This document shows, one piece after another, positions 1 to 7,365 of a DNA stretch of 28,346 nucleotides. Under the pieces are notes generated by a model. The model was not told the DNA's origin. It made no database searches and saw nothing but the letters and a program-made list of their open reading frames with translations. Numbering within the stretch: position 1 is the first letter of the stretch; each line of letters begins with the position of its first letter. Source of the DNA: JAFAGX01 sp035501575 (GTDB taxonomy: Bacteria; Acidobacteriota; Terriglobia; Terriglobales; Acidobacteriaceae); NCBI GenBank assembly GCA_035501575.1, contig DATJVZ010000084.1:1-28346 (forward strand), in the 5' to 3' direction. Made by a program: the position numbers and the translations under genes.

Positions 1-924
1 CGCGACATGATTAACCTGGCCAAGGAAAATGGCCTGCGCCTGGCTTCGGCGGCCACCCACCCCTTTGCCGACTGGCGTGTGCAGGAGATCACCCCGGACG
101 AGCGCTACAAGAACATTGTCGAAGATATGCAGCTCGTAGCCCGTGCCAACCTGATTTTTGGCTTGCACGTGCACATTGGGGTCGAGGATCGCGAGACCGC
201 GATCCAGTTGATGAATCACGCCCGCTACTTCCTGCCGCACATTCTGGCGCTTTCCACCAATTCTCCCTTCTGGCTTGGCATGAATACCGGCCTAAAGTCG
301 TATCGCTGCAAAGTATTTGACAAGTTTCCCCGGACCAACATCCCGGATTACTTCCCCAGCTGGGGCGAATACGAGAATTTCGTCAAGCTTCTGATCAAGA
401 CCAATTGCGTCGACAACGCCAAAAAGATTTGGTGGGATATTCGGCCGCATCCCTTCTTCAACACGCTCGAGTTCCGGGTTGCGGATATTCCCATGAGGGT
501 GGACGAAACCATTGCGCTGGCGGCGCTCATCCAGGCCACCCTCGCCAAGTTGTACAAGTTGTATTCCGCCAATCAGGGTTTCCGCCTCTATCGCCGGGCC
601 CTGCTCATGGAAAACAAGTGGCGGGCGGCTCGCTACGGCCTGGAGGGCAAGCTCATTGACTTCGGGAAACAGAAAGAAGTTCCCGAGCGCGATTTGATCC
701 GAGAGTATCTGGATTTCGTCGACGATGTCGTCGATGAGCTGGATTCTCGGGAGGAACTCAATTACATCCACCAGATACTCGAAGGCGGCACCGGCGCCGA
801 TCGGCAACTGAAGGTGTTCCGGGAAACCGAAGATCTCAAGCAGGTAGTGGACTACATTATGGAAGAGACCGAAGTCGGTCTGGGCGAAGCGGTAGCGCCA
901 ATGCCCGCTAGAAAAATTGGGTGA
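1..924 (+). CDS. Carboxylate-amine ligase, GCS2/YbdK family (5' end missing)
   Basis: The C-terminal ~307 residues of a glutamate-cysteine ligase type 2 (GCS2, YbdK-like) protein. The reading frame is open from base 1, so the true start lies outside the window; the first in-frame ATG is at 7. Seen: the metal/ATP-site region with GLHVHIGVED near residue 55, STNSPFWLG near 83, the IRPHPFFNTLEFRVADIPM segment near 145-165 and RRALLMENKWRAARYGLEG near 200, all characteristic of the family. Family members are ~370 residues, so roughly a fifth is missing. Known family chemistry is ATP-dependent joining of a carboxylate (often glutamate) to an amine; YbdK itself has only weak gamma-glutamylcysteine ligase activity and an unclear physiological role. 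The stop TGA shares its A with the ATG of the next gene (TGATG), so the two are probably translationally coupled. Substrate unknown. Confidence 0.9.
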   Translation, partial: RDMINLAKENGLRLASAATHPFADWRVQEITPDERYKNIVEDMQLVARANLIFGLHVHIGVEDRETAIQLMNHARYFLPHILALSTNSPFWLGMNTGLKSYRCKVFDKFPRTNIPDYFPSWGEYENFVKLLIKTNCVDNAKKIWWDIRPHPFFNTLEFRVADIPMRVDETIALAALIQATLAKLYKLYSANQGFRLYRRALLMENKWRAARYGLEGKLIDFGKQKEVPERDLIREYLDFVDDVVDELDSREELNYIHQILEGGTGADRQLKVFRETEDLKQVVDYIMEETEVGLGEAVAPMPARKIG

Positions 925-1994
925 TGGCAAATTCCCTCGACCAAACCGTGGACGCGCGCTCGCCCAGCCAGCGAGAACGGGAAGCCCTGGAAGACCTTCC
1001 CTTTGACCCCGAACTTGCGCCAGGAGCCCGCAATGCGGTGGAAGTGTGCCTCGCCATCCAGCCCGGCGAAAAAGTGACGCTCATTACCGATCAGGCCACC
1101 CAGGAAATTGCTGCGAGCCTGGTGCGTGAACTGAAGCGCATGGGGGTATCCTACCGGGCGTGGCGGCTCGAGGATCTTGCGCCGCGGCCCCTGATGGAGT
1201 TTCCGCGGGAGATCGCGGACGACCTTAGAACCAGCCAAGTCAGCATTTTTGCGGTGCAGGCGCAGGCTAACGAGTTGCCTTCGCGCATGCAGATGACCGA
1301 TGTCGTGAACCGATACAAGATCCGCCATGCCCACATGGTGAATATCAACCGGCAAATCATGCTCGAAGGCATGCGGGCCGACTTCCGCAAGGTCGATCGC
1401 ATCAGCACCCGGGTGCTGGAGCTGGTCGAGCACGCCGCGGAAATCCGGGCCAAGACGCCGGCGGGCACAGATCTGGTGACCCGCCTGAATCCCCGCTACC
1501 GCTGGCTTAAGACCAGCGGTTTGATCAGTCCGGAAAAGTGGGGAAACCTGCCGGGCGGCGAGGTGTTCACTACGCCGGAAGAGGTCAATGGAACCTTTGT
1601 GATCGATGGCGTGGTCGGCGATTGGCTGTGCGCCAAGTTCGGCGAATTGCGGCAAGCGCCCCTGAGCATCCGGGTGAGAGAAAATCGGGTAACCGAGGCG
1701 CATTCCTCCAATCGCGAGCTGGAAAATGATTTTTGGAGCTACACCCATACCGATGAGAACAGCGACCGCGTGGGAGAATTCGCCATCGGGACGAACATTG
1801 AATTGAAAGATGTGATCGGGCAGATCTTGCAGGACGAGAAGTATCCGGGAGTTCACATCGCCTTTGGCAACCCGTACGGAATGCACACCGGGGCGGACTG
1901 GTACTCTTCCACCCACATTGATGTGGTGGGCCGCAAGTTTGATATTTGGGTGGACGACAGGCAGATCATGCGTGCCGGGCAGTTCGTAATTTAG
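924..1994 (+). CDS. M29/AmpS-like metallopeptidase (aminopeptidase T-related)
   Basis: A 356-residue protein related to the M29 aminopeptidase (AmpS/PepS, aminopeptidase T) fold, which also includes NicX-type dioxygenases. Seen: NLPGGEVFTTPEE near residues 208-220 (the Glu of GGEVF is a usual metal ligand), GTFVIDG near 223, GEFAIGTN near 285 and a C-terminal block with HTGADWYSSTHIDVV carrying candidate His and Asp ligands, followed by the family's terminal 'W-V-D-D-x-Q-I-M' strand. The start is the ATG overlapping the upstream stop (TGATG); a GTG three bases earlier is an alternative. Because it is locked between a GCS2 ligase and an ATP-grasp-like protein, it probably processes or edits the same peptide-like product, but this is inference. 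It could instead be a metal-dependent dioxygenase or hydrolase on a small molecule. Confidence 0.8.
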   Translation: MANSLDQTVDARSPSQREREALEDLPFDPELAPGARNAVEVCLAIQPGEKVTLITDQATQEIAASLVRELKRMGVSYRAWRLEDLAPRPLMEFPREIADDLRTSQVSIFAVQAQANELPSRMQMTDVVNRYKIRHAHMVNINRQIMLEGMRADFRKVDRISTRVLELVEHAAEIRAKTPAGTDLVTRLNPRYRWLKTSGLISPEKWGNLPGGEVFTTPEEVNGTFVIDGVVGDWLCAKFGELRQAPLSIRVRENRVTEAHSSNRELENDFWSYTHTDENSDRVGEFAIGTNIELKDVIGQILQDEKYPGVHIAFGNPYGMHTGADWYSSTHIDVVGRKFDIWVDDRQIMRAGQFVI

Positions 1995-2012
1995 GCATCG
2001 CTCTCCCCCTGG

Positions 2013-3242
2013 ATGGATATCCGGTGCGCCGGGAAGCGGCTTAGGCTCTATGCCCCCATGATTCCTTTCTTGCGCCGCCAGTTCAATGAAGGCTTCACGG
2101 AAGCGAAATACCGCGCTCTGCTCGCCACCATGGCAGAGCGGTGCGGTCAACCGGTGCCATTTCGAATCTCCGAGACTCCGTGTTTCTTCCCCAAGGCGCT
2201 GCTCGAGGAGATGGCGCAGTGCGGGCGGGAATTGATCCATCAGCTGGAGAGCGCCGAATACCGCAAGGCTTCGGATGCGGCGATCCCGCCGGCCTTCAAC
2301 GTCCCCCGGGAAGCACCCTTTCCGATGTTCGTGCAGGTGGATTTCGGACTGGTACGCGGGCCATCCGGCCAGATTGAACCGCGGCTCGTCGAATTGCAGG
2401 GATTTCCCTCGCTCTATGCCTATCAGGCCATTCTGGCCCAGACCTACATCGAAGTCTTCGACCTCGATCGAAATTTACGCTACCTCCACAGCGGCTTGGA
2501 TTGGCCGGGGTATCGGCAACTGTTCAAGCGGGCAGTCGTCGGCTCTCATGACCCGGAGAATGTGATCATCATGGAGATTGACCCCCTCCATCAGAAGACG
2601 TTGCCCGACTTCCAGCTTACGGAAAAGCTACTGGGGGTTCGAACCGTTTCGATCACGGACATCCAAAAACAGGGCAAGCAACTTTTCTACGAACAATCCG
2701 GCAAGCGGGTTCCCATTTACAGAATCTACAATCGCGCCATCGTGGACGAGTTAGTGCGTAAGCAGCTCGAACTGGCGTTTCGCTTCGACGAAGACTTGGA
2801 GGTGGAATGGGCGGGGCACCCCAACTGGTACTTCCGAATCAGCAAGTTTTCCCTGCCCTATCTCGATCACCGGTGTGTGCCGCGAACCCAATTTCTCAGC
2901 CAGGTCGAGATGCCCTGCGATTTGGAAGGTCAGGTGATCAAACCGCTGTTCTCGTTCGCGGGCAGCGGCGTCCTCATTCATCCGCGGAAGGAAGATCTGG
3001 CAGCCATCCTCGAGCCAGACCGCTGGCAATACATTCTGCAGGAAAGGATGAACTTCGAGCCCGTGATCGACACTCCCTGCGGCAAAACCAAGGCCGAGGT
3101 TCGGATCATGTACATATGGCTCGAAGAGCTGCTGCCGGTCATGACCATTGTGCGGATGGGTCGCGGGTCGATGATGGGAGTCGACCACAACAAGAATATG
3201 CAGTGGGTGGGAGCCTCCGCCGGGCTTTACCCGAGCAGCTAG
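2013..3242 (+). CDS. ATP-grasp-like ligase, function unknown
   Basis: A 409-residue protein without a family I can name. Its C-terminal half has the order of an ATP-grasp fold: a Lys plus small-residue loop (VIKPLFSFAGSGVLIHP, ~residues 310-326), a hinge-like YILQERMNF (~340), an acidic/Arg strand AEVRIMYIW (~362) and a terminal GVDHNKNMQWVGASAG (~388-403) that could supply Asp/Asn metal ligands. The N-terminal half contains FVQVDFGL and EPRLVELQGFPSLYAYQ (~105-140), suggesting a substrate or pre-ATP-grasp domain as in glutathionylspermidine-synthetase-like enzymes. It starts 18 bp after the M29-like gene in the same direction and so probably shares its mRNA. ATG 2013 has no clear Shine-Dalgarno site; ATG 2058 (MIPFLRRQ) is an equally plausible start. 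The ATP-grasp assignment is by motif only. Confidence 0.72.
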   Translation: MDIRCAGKRLRLYAPMIPFLRRQFNEGFTEAKYRALLATMAERCGQPVPFRISETPCFFPKALLEEMAQCGRELIHQLESAEYRKASDAAIPPAFNVPREAPFPMFVQVDFGLVRGPSGQIEPRLVELQGFPSLYAYQAILAQTYIEVFDLDRNLRYLHSGLDWPGYRQLFKRAVVGSHDPENVIIMEIDPLHQKTLPDFQLTEKLLGVRTVSITDIQKQGKQLFYEQSGKRVPIYRIYNRAIVDELVRKQLELAFRFDEDLEVEWAGHPNWYFRISKFSLPYLDHRCVPRTQFLSQVEMPCDLEGQVIKPLFSFAGSGVLIHPRKEDLAAILEPDRWQYILQERMNFEPVIDTPCGKTKAEVRIMYIWLEELLPVMTIVRMGRGSMMGVDHNKNMQWVGASAGLYPSS

Positions 3243-3763
3243 GTCTGGACGGCTTCGGAGTGCACGGGGATTTCTACGGAGCGCAAAAAAGGAAAAGGCT
3301 GTGACATTGGTTATGCTCTAGCCGCCAGCTCCTGCGAGGGAGCCCGCGACGTGGAGGCACGTACCGTCACAGCCTTTGATGCAATCACTGCTTTCGCAGT
3401 TCCAAACCCCACCTGCTCCTCGCAAAGCAGCCGGTTTTTTCGGGTCTGGAGGTCCAACAAGTTACCCTGCCGAACCAATCACTCAGCCTACTTTGGATTG
3501 ACCAATTTGTTTGAGCCAACCCTTTCGACCGTCGACGGGAGCCACACTAAATAGTCATCTAGAAAATGTCAACGCCATTTTTCGGTGCAAACACTTCCTC
3601 CGGGTCGGCGTCGAGCGAAAAAATCCAAGTGGTTAACAAATCATGGGTTGTGCATCATCGCCAAGGGGTGTTTCCAATTTTTTCCACAACGATGTTCACA
3701 ATCTCTCAAGCTTTCGTTCTGGCCTATCGAGCAGAGGAAATTCTCCAGCCGCTCCGGCCGGTG
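3243..3763. other. Gene-free region with several hairpins
   Basis: About 520 bp between the ATP-grasp-like gene and the tetR promoter. Short open frames here have no recognisable motif or good ribosome site, and I do not call a protein. The first part (3294-3440) is rich in inverted repeats (separate entry). The remainder to 3763 is less GC-rich than the neighbouring genes and contains an imperfect CAATC...GATTG pair near 3477-3500 but nothing else I can name. Confidence 0.5.
3294..3440 (+). ncRNA. Candidate structured RNA (nested stem, two hairpins, T6)
   Basis: A 12-bp perfect inverted repeat, AAAGGCTGTGAC at 3294-3305 and its reverse complement at 3366-3377, encloses a small hairpin (GCTCC 3328-3332 / GGAGC 3339-3343). 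It is followed by ACTGC-TTTC-GCAGT (3387-3400) and CTGCT/AGCAG (3413-3417/3426-3430). Four bases after that last stem comes T6 (3435-3440), which would serve as a weak intrinsic terminator on the + strand. The order of stem, hairpins and T-run fits a ~145-nt RNA or a 3'-UTR element of the upstream operon. I do not recognise a family, and no clear promoter precedes it. Confidence 0.3.
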
Positions 3764-3769
3764 TATATT
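3741..3769 (+). promoter_or_regulatory. Putative tetR promoter (-10 TATATT)
   Basis: TATATT at 3764-3769 matches a -10 box in five of six positions. The -35 position 17 bp upstream (TTCTCC, 3741-3746) is weak. Transcription would start only a few bases before the ATG at 3780, which has no Shine-Dalgarno site, so a very short or absent leader is expected. Confidence 0.35.
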
Positions 3770-3779
3770 GTGTTCCGCG

Positions 3780-4367
3780 ATGAGCCCTTCGACGGTCATT
3801 GACTCTCGGCAGGAAATCCTGCGCGTGGCGGCGCGACTGTTCCAGCAGCGCGGCTATCACGCAACCTCCATGAACGACGTCGCTGCCGCCCTCAAACTCA
3901 GCAAAGGCGGTCTTTATCACCATTTCCAAAGCAAGGACGAGATCCTGTTCGAACTGATGAGCCATGCCCTGGACATTACCGAGCAGCGAGTGCTCGAGCC
4001 GGTGCGCAGCATTCGGGAGCCGGAACAACGCCTGCGAGCCCTAATCCGTCTTCACGTCGACGTGGTGTTGAGCGCACGCGACCGGGAGATCACGGTCCTG
4101 TTGCACGAGAATCACCCCCTGCCTCCTTCGTTGCGCAAGCAGATCAACGCCCGCAAAAAGGGCTACATCCGTTTTCTGGAGACGGTCATTGCGGAGGTTC
4201 AACAGGATCGGGGAATTCTCGGAGGAGTGAGCGCGCGGGCCGCCACCTTTGCCTTACTGGGCATGATCAACTGGCTCTATCAATGGTACAAGCAAGAAGG
4301 CACGCTCAGCGCGGAACAGATCGCGCACGAGTACACCGAAATCTTCTTCGCTGGAGCCTTTCATTAG
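3780..4367 (+). CDS. TetR/AcrR family transcriptional regulator
   Basis: A 195-residue TetR-family repressor, the usual length. Seen: the N-terminal helix-turn-helix, with RQEILRVAARLFQQRGYHATSMNDVAAAL leading into the recognition segment LSKGGLYHHFQSKDEILFEL (~residues 32-51), and a helical ligand-binding domain ending near WLYQWYKQEGTLSAEQIAHEY. That C-terminal layout resembles KstR2/fatty-acid-type TetR regulators, but the ligand cannot be read from sequence. I chose ATG 3780 because the open frame upstream has no family homology and the start then falls just behind a -10-like TATATT. There is no adjacent transporter or enzyme on the same strand, so the target genes are not evident from context. 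A CTTTGG/CCAAAG stem (4370-4375/4385-4390) enclosing a C9 run follows the stop but lacks a T-run. Confidence 0.9.
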   Translation: MSPSTVIDSRQEILRVAARLFQQRGYHATSMNDVAAALKLSKGGLYHHFQSKDEILFELMSHALDITEQRVLEPVRSIREPEQRLRALIRLHVDVVLSARDREITVLLHENHPLPPSLRKQINARKKGYIRFLETVIAEVQQDRGILGGVSARAATFALLGMINWLYQWYKQEGTLSAEQIAHEYTEIFFAGAFH

Positions 4368-4451
4368 CCCTTTGGCGCCCCCCCCCAAAGACACTTCCGC
4401 CTGATTCGCCGGATAGAGGCTCGCTTGGGGGGGACAAGTTCCGAAAGCTGG

Positions 4452-4525
4452 AGGGGCTGGCCAGAATCGAACTGGCGACCTAGCGGTTAGGAACCGCTTG
4501 CTCTATCCTACTGAGCTACAGCCCC
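4452..4525 (-). tRNA. tRNA-Arg (anticodon CCT)
   Basis: A complete 74-nt cloverleaf on the minus strand. The acceptor arm GGGGCTG pairs with CAGCCCC. The D-arm is GCTC...GAGC, the anticodon arm AGCGG-TTCCTAA-CCGCT carries CCT (reads AGG, Arg), and the T-arm GCCAG-TTCGATT-CTGGC follows a 5-nt variable loop. The 3' CCA is not encoded. The discriminator base is T, somewhat unusual for tRNA-Arg. It is convergent with tetR. No attachment-site duplication or integrase was seen nearby, so it does not appear to be carrying an integrated element in this window. Confidence 0.95.
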
Positions 4526-4779
4526 CGGTTCCAAGTTAGCACGAGGCAAGCCATGCGGAAAGTCCTCAGGCATGGCTGTTTGGCGAGCCAGGCCCGACTC
4601 CAATTTTAGGTCTATTTAAACCAGTGATATCCGACACTAAGCTGGTGCCACAGGCGAGCGGCAGGTATTAGCAGAATCGGGAGGACCTAGCAAATCCGAG
4701 AGGAACCGGGGACGGAGTCAACCTGCCAGTCGGAGCACACCGCTTGCGAAGCGGTGGCTCGAGATCCCGGAACGAGCGA
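4526..4779. other. Gene-free region upstream of tRNA-Arg
   Basis: No protein with recognisable features. It contains a strong perfect hairpin, CACCGCTT-GCG-AAGCGGTG (4738-4756; 8-bp stem, 3-nt loop), with no T-run on either side, so its function is unclear. Promoter elements for the tRNA would be expected on the minus strand above 4525, but I could not identify a convincing pair. Confidence 0.45.
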
Positions 4780-4952
4780 TTACCAAATAAGTCCCAGCAC
4801 GCGCAATGTGCTCACGACAATCATCACACCGATGATCCCCATCGCGACACAATCGCCCACACAGTCAAACGGCCCACGAAATCCAGCTTCGCGAGGAAGA
4901 TCATTCCCCGCGTACTTCTTGCTCGACTTTCTCCGATGTCCCCACACACCAT
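4780..4952 (-). pseudogene. Possible frameshifted small membrane protein
   Basis: On the minus strand, an ATG at 4952 opens a frame reading MVCGDIGESR... and then MIFLAKLDFVGRLTVWAIV, a plausible first hydrophobic helix, before running into TGA. Immediately at that point a neighbouring frame reads AMGIIGVMIVVSTLRVLGLIW and stops at 4780, a convincing second membrane helix. Joining the two across a shift of one or two bases near TGTGTCGCG would give a small ~57-residue two-helix membrane protein. This could be a real small gene broken by mutation or a sequencing error, or chance hydrophobicity. I do not recognise the family. It lies downstream of the DUF2127 gene on the same strand. Confidence 0.25.
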
Positions 4953-5107
4953 CAGAGTGCCTGCTCCCAGCGGAATCGACAATGGCTCGTTTGGTGGAGA
5001 TTGATCCCCTATCGGTGGTATTGGAAATACGCTCGTAACCGGTATCAGATGAACTGGTTACGGAACTTTGCAACGACGATGGCGGGCACGGCTCGATTGA
5101 CTTTCGC

Positions 5108-5620
5108 TTAGGTGCCTTGGGGAATCCGGTGCAGACTCTTGCCAGTCCAGAGCAAGTAGGCCATGTACAGCACAATGGCCAGGTTAACGACGAGGACAGT
5201 GACGTGAAATGGGGTTTGGCGATCGATGGTCTTATAGATTTCAAAGGGCAGATACAAGGAACCGGAGACGAGGGCAATCCATTGTGCCCAAGCCCGCGCG
5301 TACCACAGCCCGTACGCCTCCACAAAACGGAGGACCGCATAGGCCAAGGCACCGGCCGCAACTGCCCAGAGCTTGGCAGTGGTAAGCGTGTCCGCCCAGT
5401 CCAGGAAAGCCTGGGCAAAATGACGGTCCGGACTGATATGCAGCAACCGGAGTAAGCCGTCCGCCACGTCCCAAGGGTCCTTCTGCATCAGGAAGAGCAC
5501 GCCGACACCTGCGAGCAAGACGATGAGTCCCTTCGTCATCTCAAAGGACGCGATACCGCGCAGCACCTGAAGGGTGGGGTCGTGCTCGTGCGGTTCAAGT
5601 TCTAAATTGCTGTCGAGCAT
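5108..5620 (-). CDS. DUF2127 family membrane protein
   Basis: A 170-residue integral membrane protein matching the DUF2127 pattern: GIASFEMTKGLIVLLAGVGVLFLM near residue 22, a second helix at ~83-103 (KLWAVAAGALAYAVLRFVEAYG), a third around WAQWIALVSGSLYLPFEIYK and a fourth at ~138-160 (HVTVLVVNLAIVLYMAYLLW). The paired motifs FEMTKG, RFVEAYGLW and LPFEIYK are the family's conserved positions. Biochemical function is unknown. The ATG at 5620 has a fair ribosome site (AAGG five to six bases upstream on the minus strand). It appears monocistronic or leads a unit with the doubtful small ORF at 4780-4952. Confidence 0.85.
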   Translation of the reverse strand: MLDSNLELEPHEHDPTLQVLRGIASFEMTKGLIVLLAGVGVLFLMQKDPWDVADGLLRLLHISPDRHFAQAFLDWADTLTTAKLWAVAAGALAYAVLRFVEAYGLWYARAWAQWIALVSGSLYLPFEIYKTIDRQTPFHVTVLVVNLAIVLYMAYLLWTGKSLHRIPQGT

Positions 5621-5786
5621 TTCGACCTTCGAGCTCTCATCTATTATCTCGCGGTCGGCGACAATAGTGTTTTACAGATGTGAAAAATTTGTTCCCCGTC
5701 CAAACCTGGGCTTTACCGGCTCTAGGTAGAGAAATCCTGGCCAGGACCTCAAAGCTCGAGACGAGCGATCTCGGCAACGCGGGGGA

Positions 5787-6758
5787 TCATCGCTTGGCGC
5801 GAACCGAAGCCCGCAATTCATCGACAATTTCTCGCGCCGCCTTGAACGCTTCATCGTTTTCCGAGACGTCAAAGGAAATGGCGCCTACCCGGGCGTGTCC
5901 GCCACCGCCATAACGTTCGCAGATCTTCGCCAGATTCACCGTCGGCTCCGAGGGAGCCCAGGGGTTTGATCCAACCGACACCTTGACCCGAAAGCTGCTC
6001 TTGCTCAAGCCCACACTGTAAATCGACTGCGGATGCAGATAATAGGGAATGAACTTGTTGTACCCCTCGAGTTCCAGGTCGGAAATATCAAAGAAGAGTG
6101 TCCCATCCTTCAATTGGGTACGCTCCTCGAGGACGGCGATCGAACGCTGATGACGCTCGAGGAGAGGAGGCAAGAGGGAGGCAACGAAGGGCTCTCGGAT
6201 CACCTCGGCTAGGGGTTTTGTGGCCAAAAGAGGGATCAGCCGGGGTAGCAGATCCGGACTGAGAGTGGACTCGATCACCATGGTCAGCTTCATCGCCGGC
6301 TCGCGCATCTCGATGGCCGTGCGGGCATCGGGATACAGCGCTCCGTCAATGATGTCGGTCCACTTGACCAGCTCGGCGACGGAAGCCGGATGGAAGCCAA
6401 ACCGCTGCTCGGCCACTACGGCAATGAAACTGGTGCAGGATTTGAAATCCGGGTCGTAAAACTTGCAGTTGCTCTGATCCTGCTCAAAATGAGCGGCATC
6501 GGCCGGGGTCAGAAATGCGCTCTCGTGGTGGTCAAACCACCAGGTAATCTTGGGAGAGCTTGAATACTTAAAGTCCACGATTGCATTTTCATCGCCGTCA
6601 AAATCGTCCTCGTCAAAAAGGGCTCCCGCCCGATGCAACAATCCCGTGAAGACAAATTCGACGTCATCGCGGATGCGCTCCCGGTAAAAACGGGAAAACA
6701 CCGCCGCCGAGGAAGCACCGTCAAAACACCGATCGTGATAGAAGACCCGAACTCGCAA
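5787..6758 (-). CDS. DHH family phosphoesterase
   Basis: A 323-residue phosphoesterase of the DHH/DHHA1 superfamily (the RecJ, NrnA and GdpP fold), cytoplasmic and soluble. Seen: motif I YHDRCFDG (residues 7-14), an Asp-containing VDFKYS motif, the signature FDHHES near residue 75 and the C-terminal DHHA1 glycine-rich loop ERYGGGGHARVGA near 280-292, which binds substrate phosphates. Enzymes of this fold act on nanoRNA, pAp, c-di-AMP or polyphosphate-type substrates; nothing here selects among them. The start is TTG, supported by AGGAGT (6764-6769) five bases upstream on the minus strand. It is separated by 145 bp from the zinc-ribbon gene upstream, so it is probably its own transcription unit. 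Confidence 0.88.
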   Translation of the reverse strand: MRVRVFYHDRCFDGASSAAVFSRFYRERIRDDVEFVFTGLLHRAGALFDEDDFDGDENAIVDFKYSSSPKITWWFDHHESAFLTPADAAHFEQDQSNCKFYDPDFKSCTSFIAVVAEQRFGFHPASVAELVKWTDIIDGALYPDARTAIEMREPAMKLTMVIESTLSPDLLPRLIPLLATKPLAEVIREPFVASLLPPLLERHQRSIAVLEERTQLKDGTLFFDISDLELEGYNKFIPYYLHPQSIYSVGLSKSSFRVKVSVGSNPWAPSEPTVNLAKICERYGGGGHARVGAISFDVSENDEAFKAAREIVDELRASVRAKR

Positions 6759-6903
6759 GCTTCACTCCTGTCGTAGTTGAACCAGACTAACCGAATCCGA
6801 AAGGAAGCAAAAGAGAAAGACCAAGCAATGCCATTCCGTCCGGGGTGCTGTCAAGCGCACTCGGAAGGCAAAGAAAAACAGCCCTGCCGACGACATCCCC
6901 CGG

Positions 6904-7365
6904 CTATCCTCGTTCCGCCAGGTTGCCGATCACCGGCAGCTTGAATCGTTCTCCCTGCAACGCCTTGATCAGCACCACCACCCAAACCATCACCCCCGCG
7001 AGCGCGGTCTCGAGCACCACCAGCCAGGCGATCAAATATCCGAAGCGAGGGATCAGCAACAACATAGCGAACACGATGCGCAAGACCACCGCCAAGAAAG
7101 CCGCCGCAATGGCAAGAAATATCGATTGCAGCGCATGGAACCTCACGAGGTAGTTATGTTTGTACGAGCGAAGCCGCAAGAGGATGACGGCCGGGATGAA
7201 ACTAAGGTAGGCCGCGGCAGCCGCGAGATTGTCGCGGAAACGGCCCGTTGGGCCCGCCTCGGCCGGCACCGCGATCATGCGGCGGCCGCAGCCCGGGCAA
7301 AATGCTGCGTTCTCGGGCATGGGAGCCTGGCATTGCGGGCAGGCGATGAACGTGGGGTCAGGCAA
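6904..7365 (-). CDS. Zinc-ribbon membrane protein (DUF4870/Tic20-like)
   Basis: About 153 residues. The N-terminus has a zinc ribbon with two knuckles, CPQC and CPGC (residues ~9-26), a short linker, then about three hydrophobic helices starting at AAAAYLSFIPAVILLRL and including FHALQSIFLAIAAAFLAVVLRIV and a last helix ending VVVLIKALQG. This is the zinc-ribbon plus DUF4870-like arrangement common in acidobacteria; its role is unknown. The frame remains open upstream inside fur, but the protein begins to look real only at the TTG at 7365, which overlaps the fur stop by 8 bp. A weak AAAGG ~12 bases upstream may serve as ribosome site, or translation may be coupled to fur. A regulatory or physiological link with metal homeostasis is possible but not shown. 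Confidence 0.75.
   Translation of the reverse strand: MPDPTFIACPQCQAPMPENAAFCPGCGRRMIAVPAEAGPTGRFRDNLAAAAAYLSFIPAVILLRLRSYKHNYLVRFHALQSIFLAIAAAFLAVVLRIVFAMLLLIPRFGYLIAWLVVLETALAGVMVWVVVLIKALQGERFKLPVIGNLAERG

Noticed and set aside
852..2240. Long minus-strand frame of 462 codons
   Set aside because: Antisense to two well-supported genes with conserved motifs; typical of high-GC DNA.
3351..3554. 67-codon plus-strand frame in the gene-free region
   Set aside because: No ribosome site or recognisable motif, and it runs through the inverted repeats of the candidate structured RNA.
4370..4390. C9 tract with CTTTGG/CCAAAG after tetR as a terminator
   Set aside because: No T-run follows, and the stem is short with a loop made of C; left as a comment only.
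4452..5107. Integration site of a mobile element next to tRNA-Arg
   Set aside because: No integrase, no duplicated tRNA 3' end and no transposase fragments are visible nearby.
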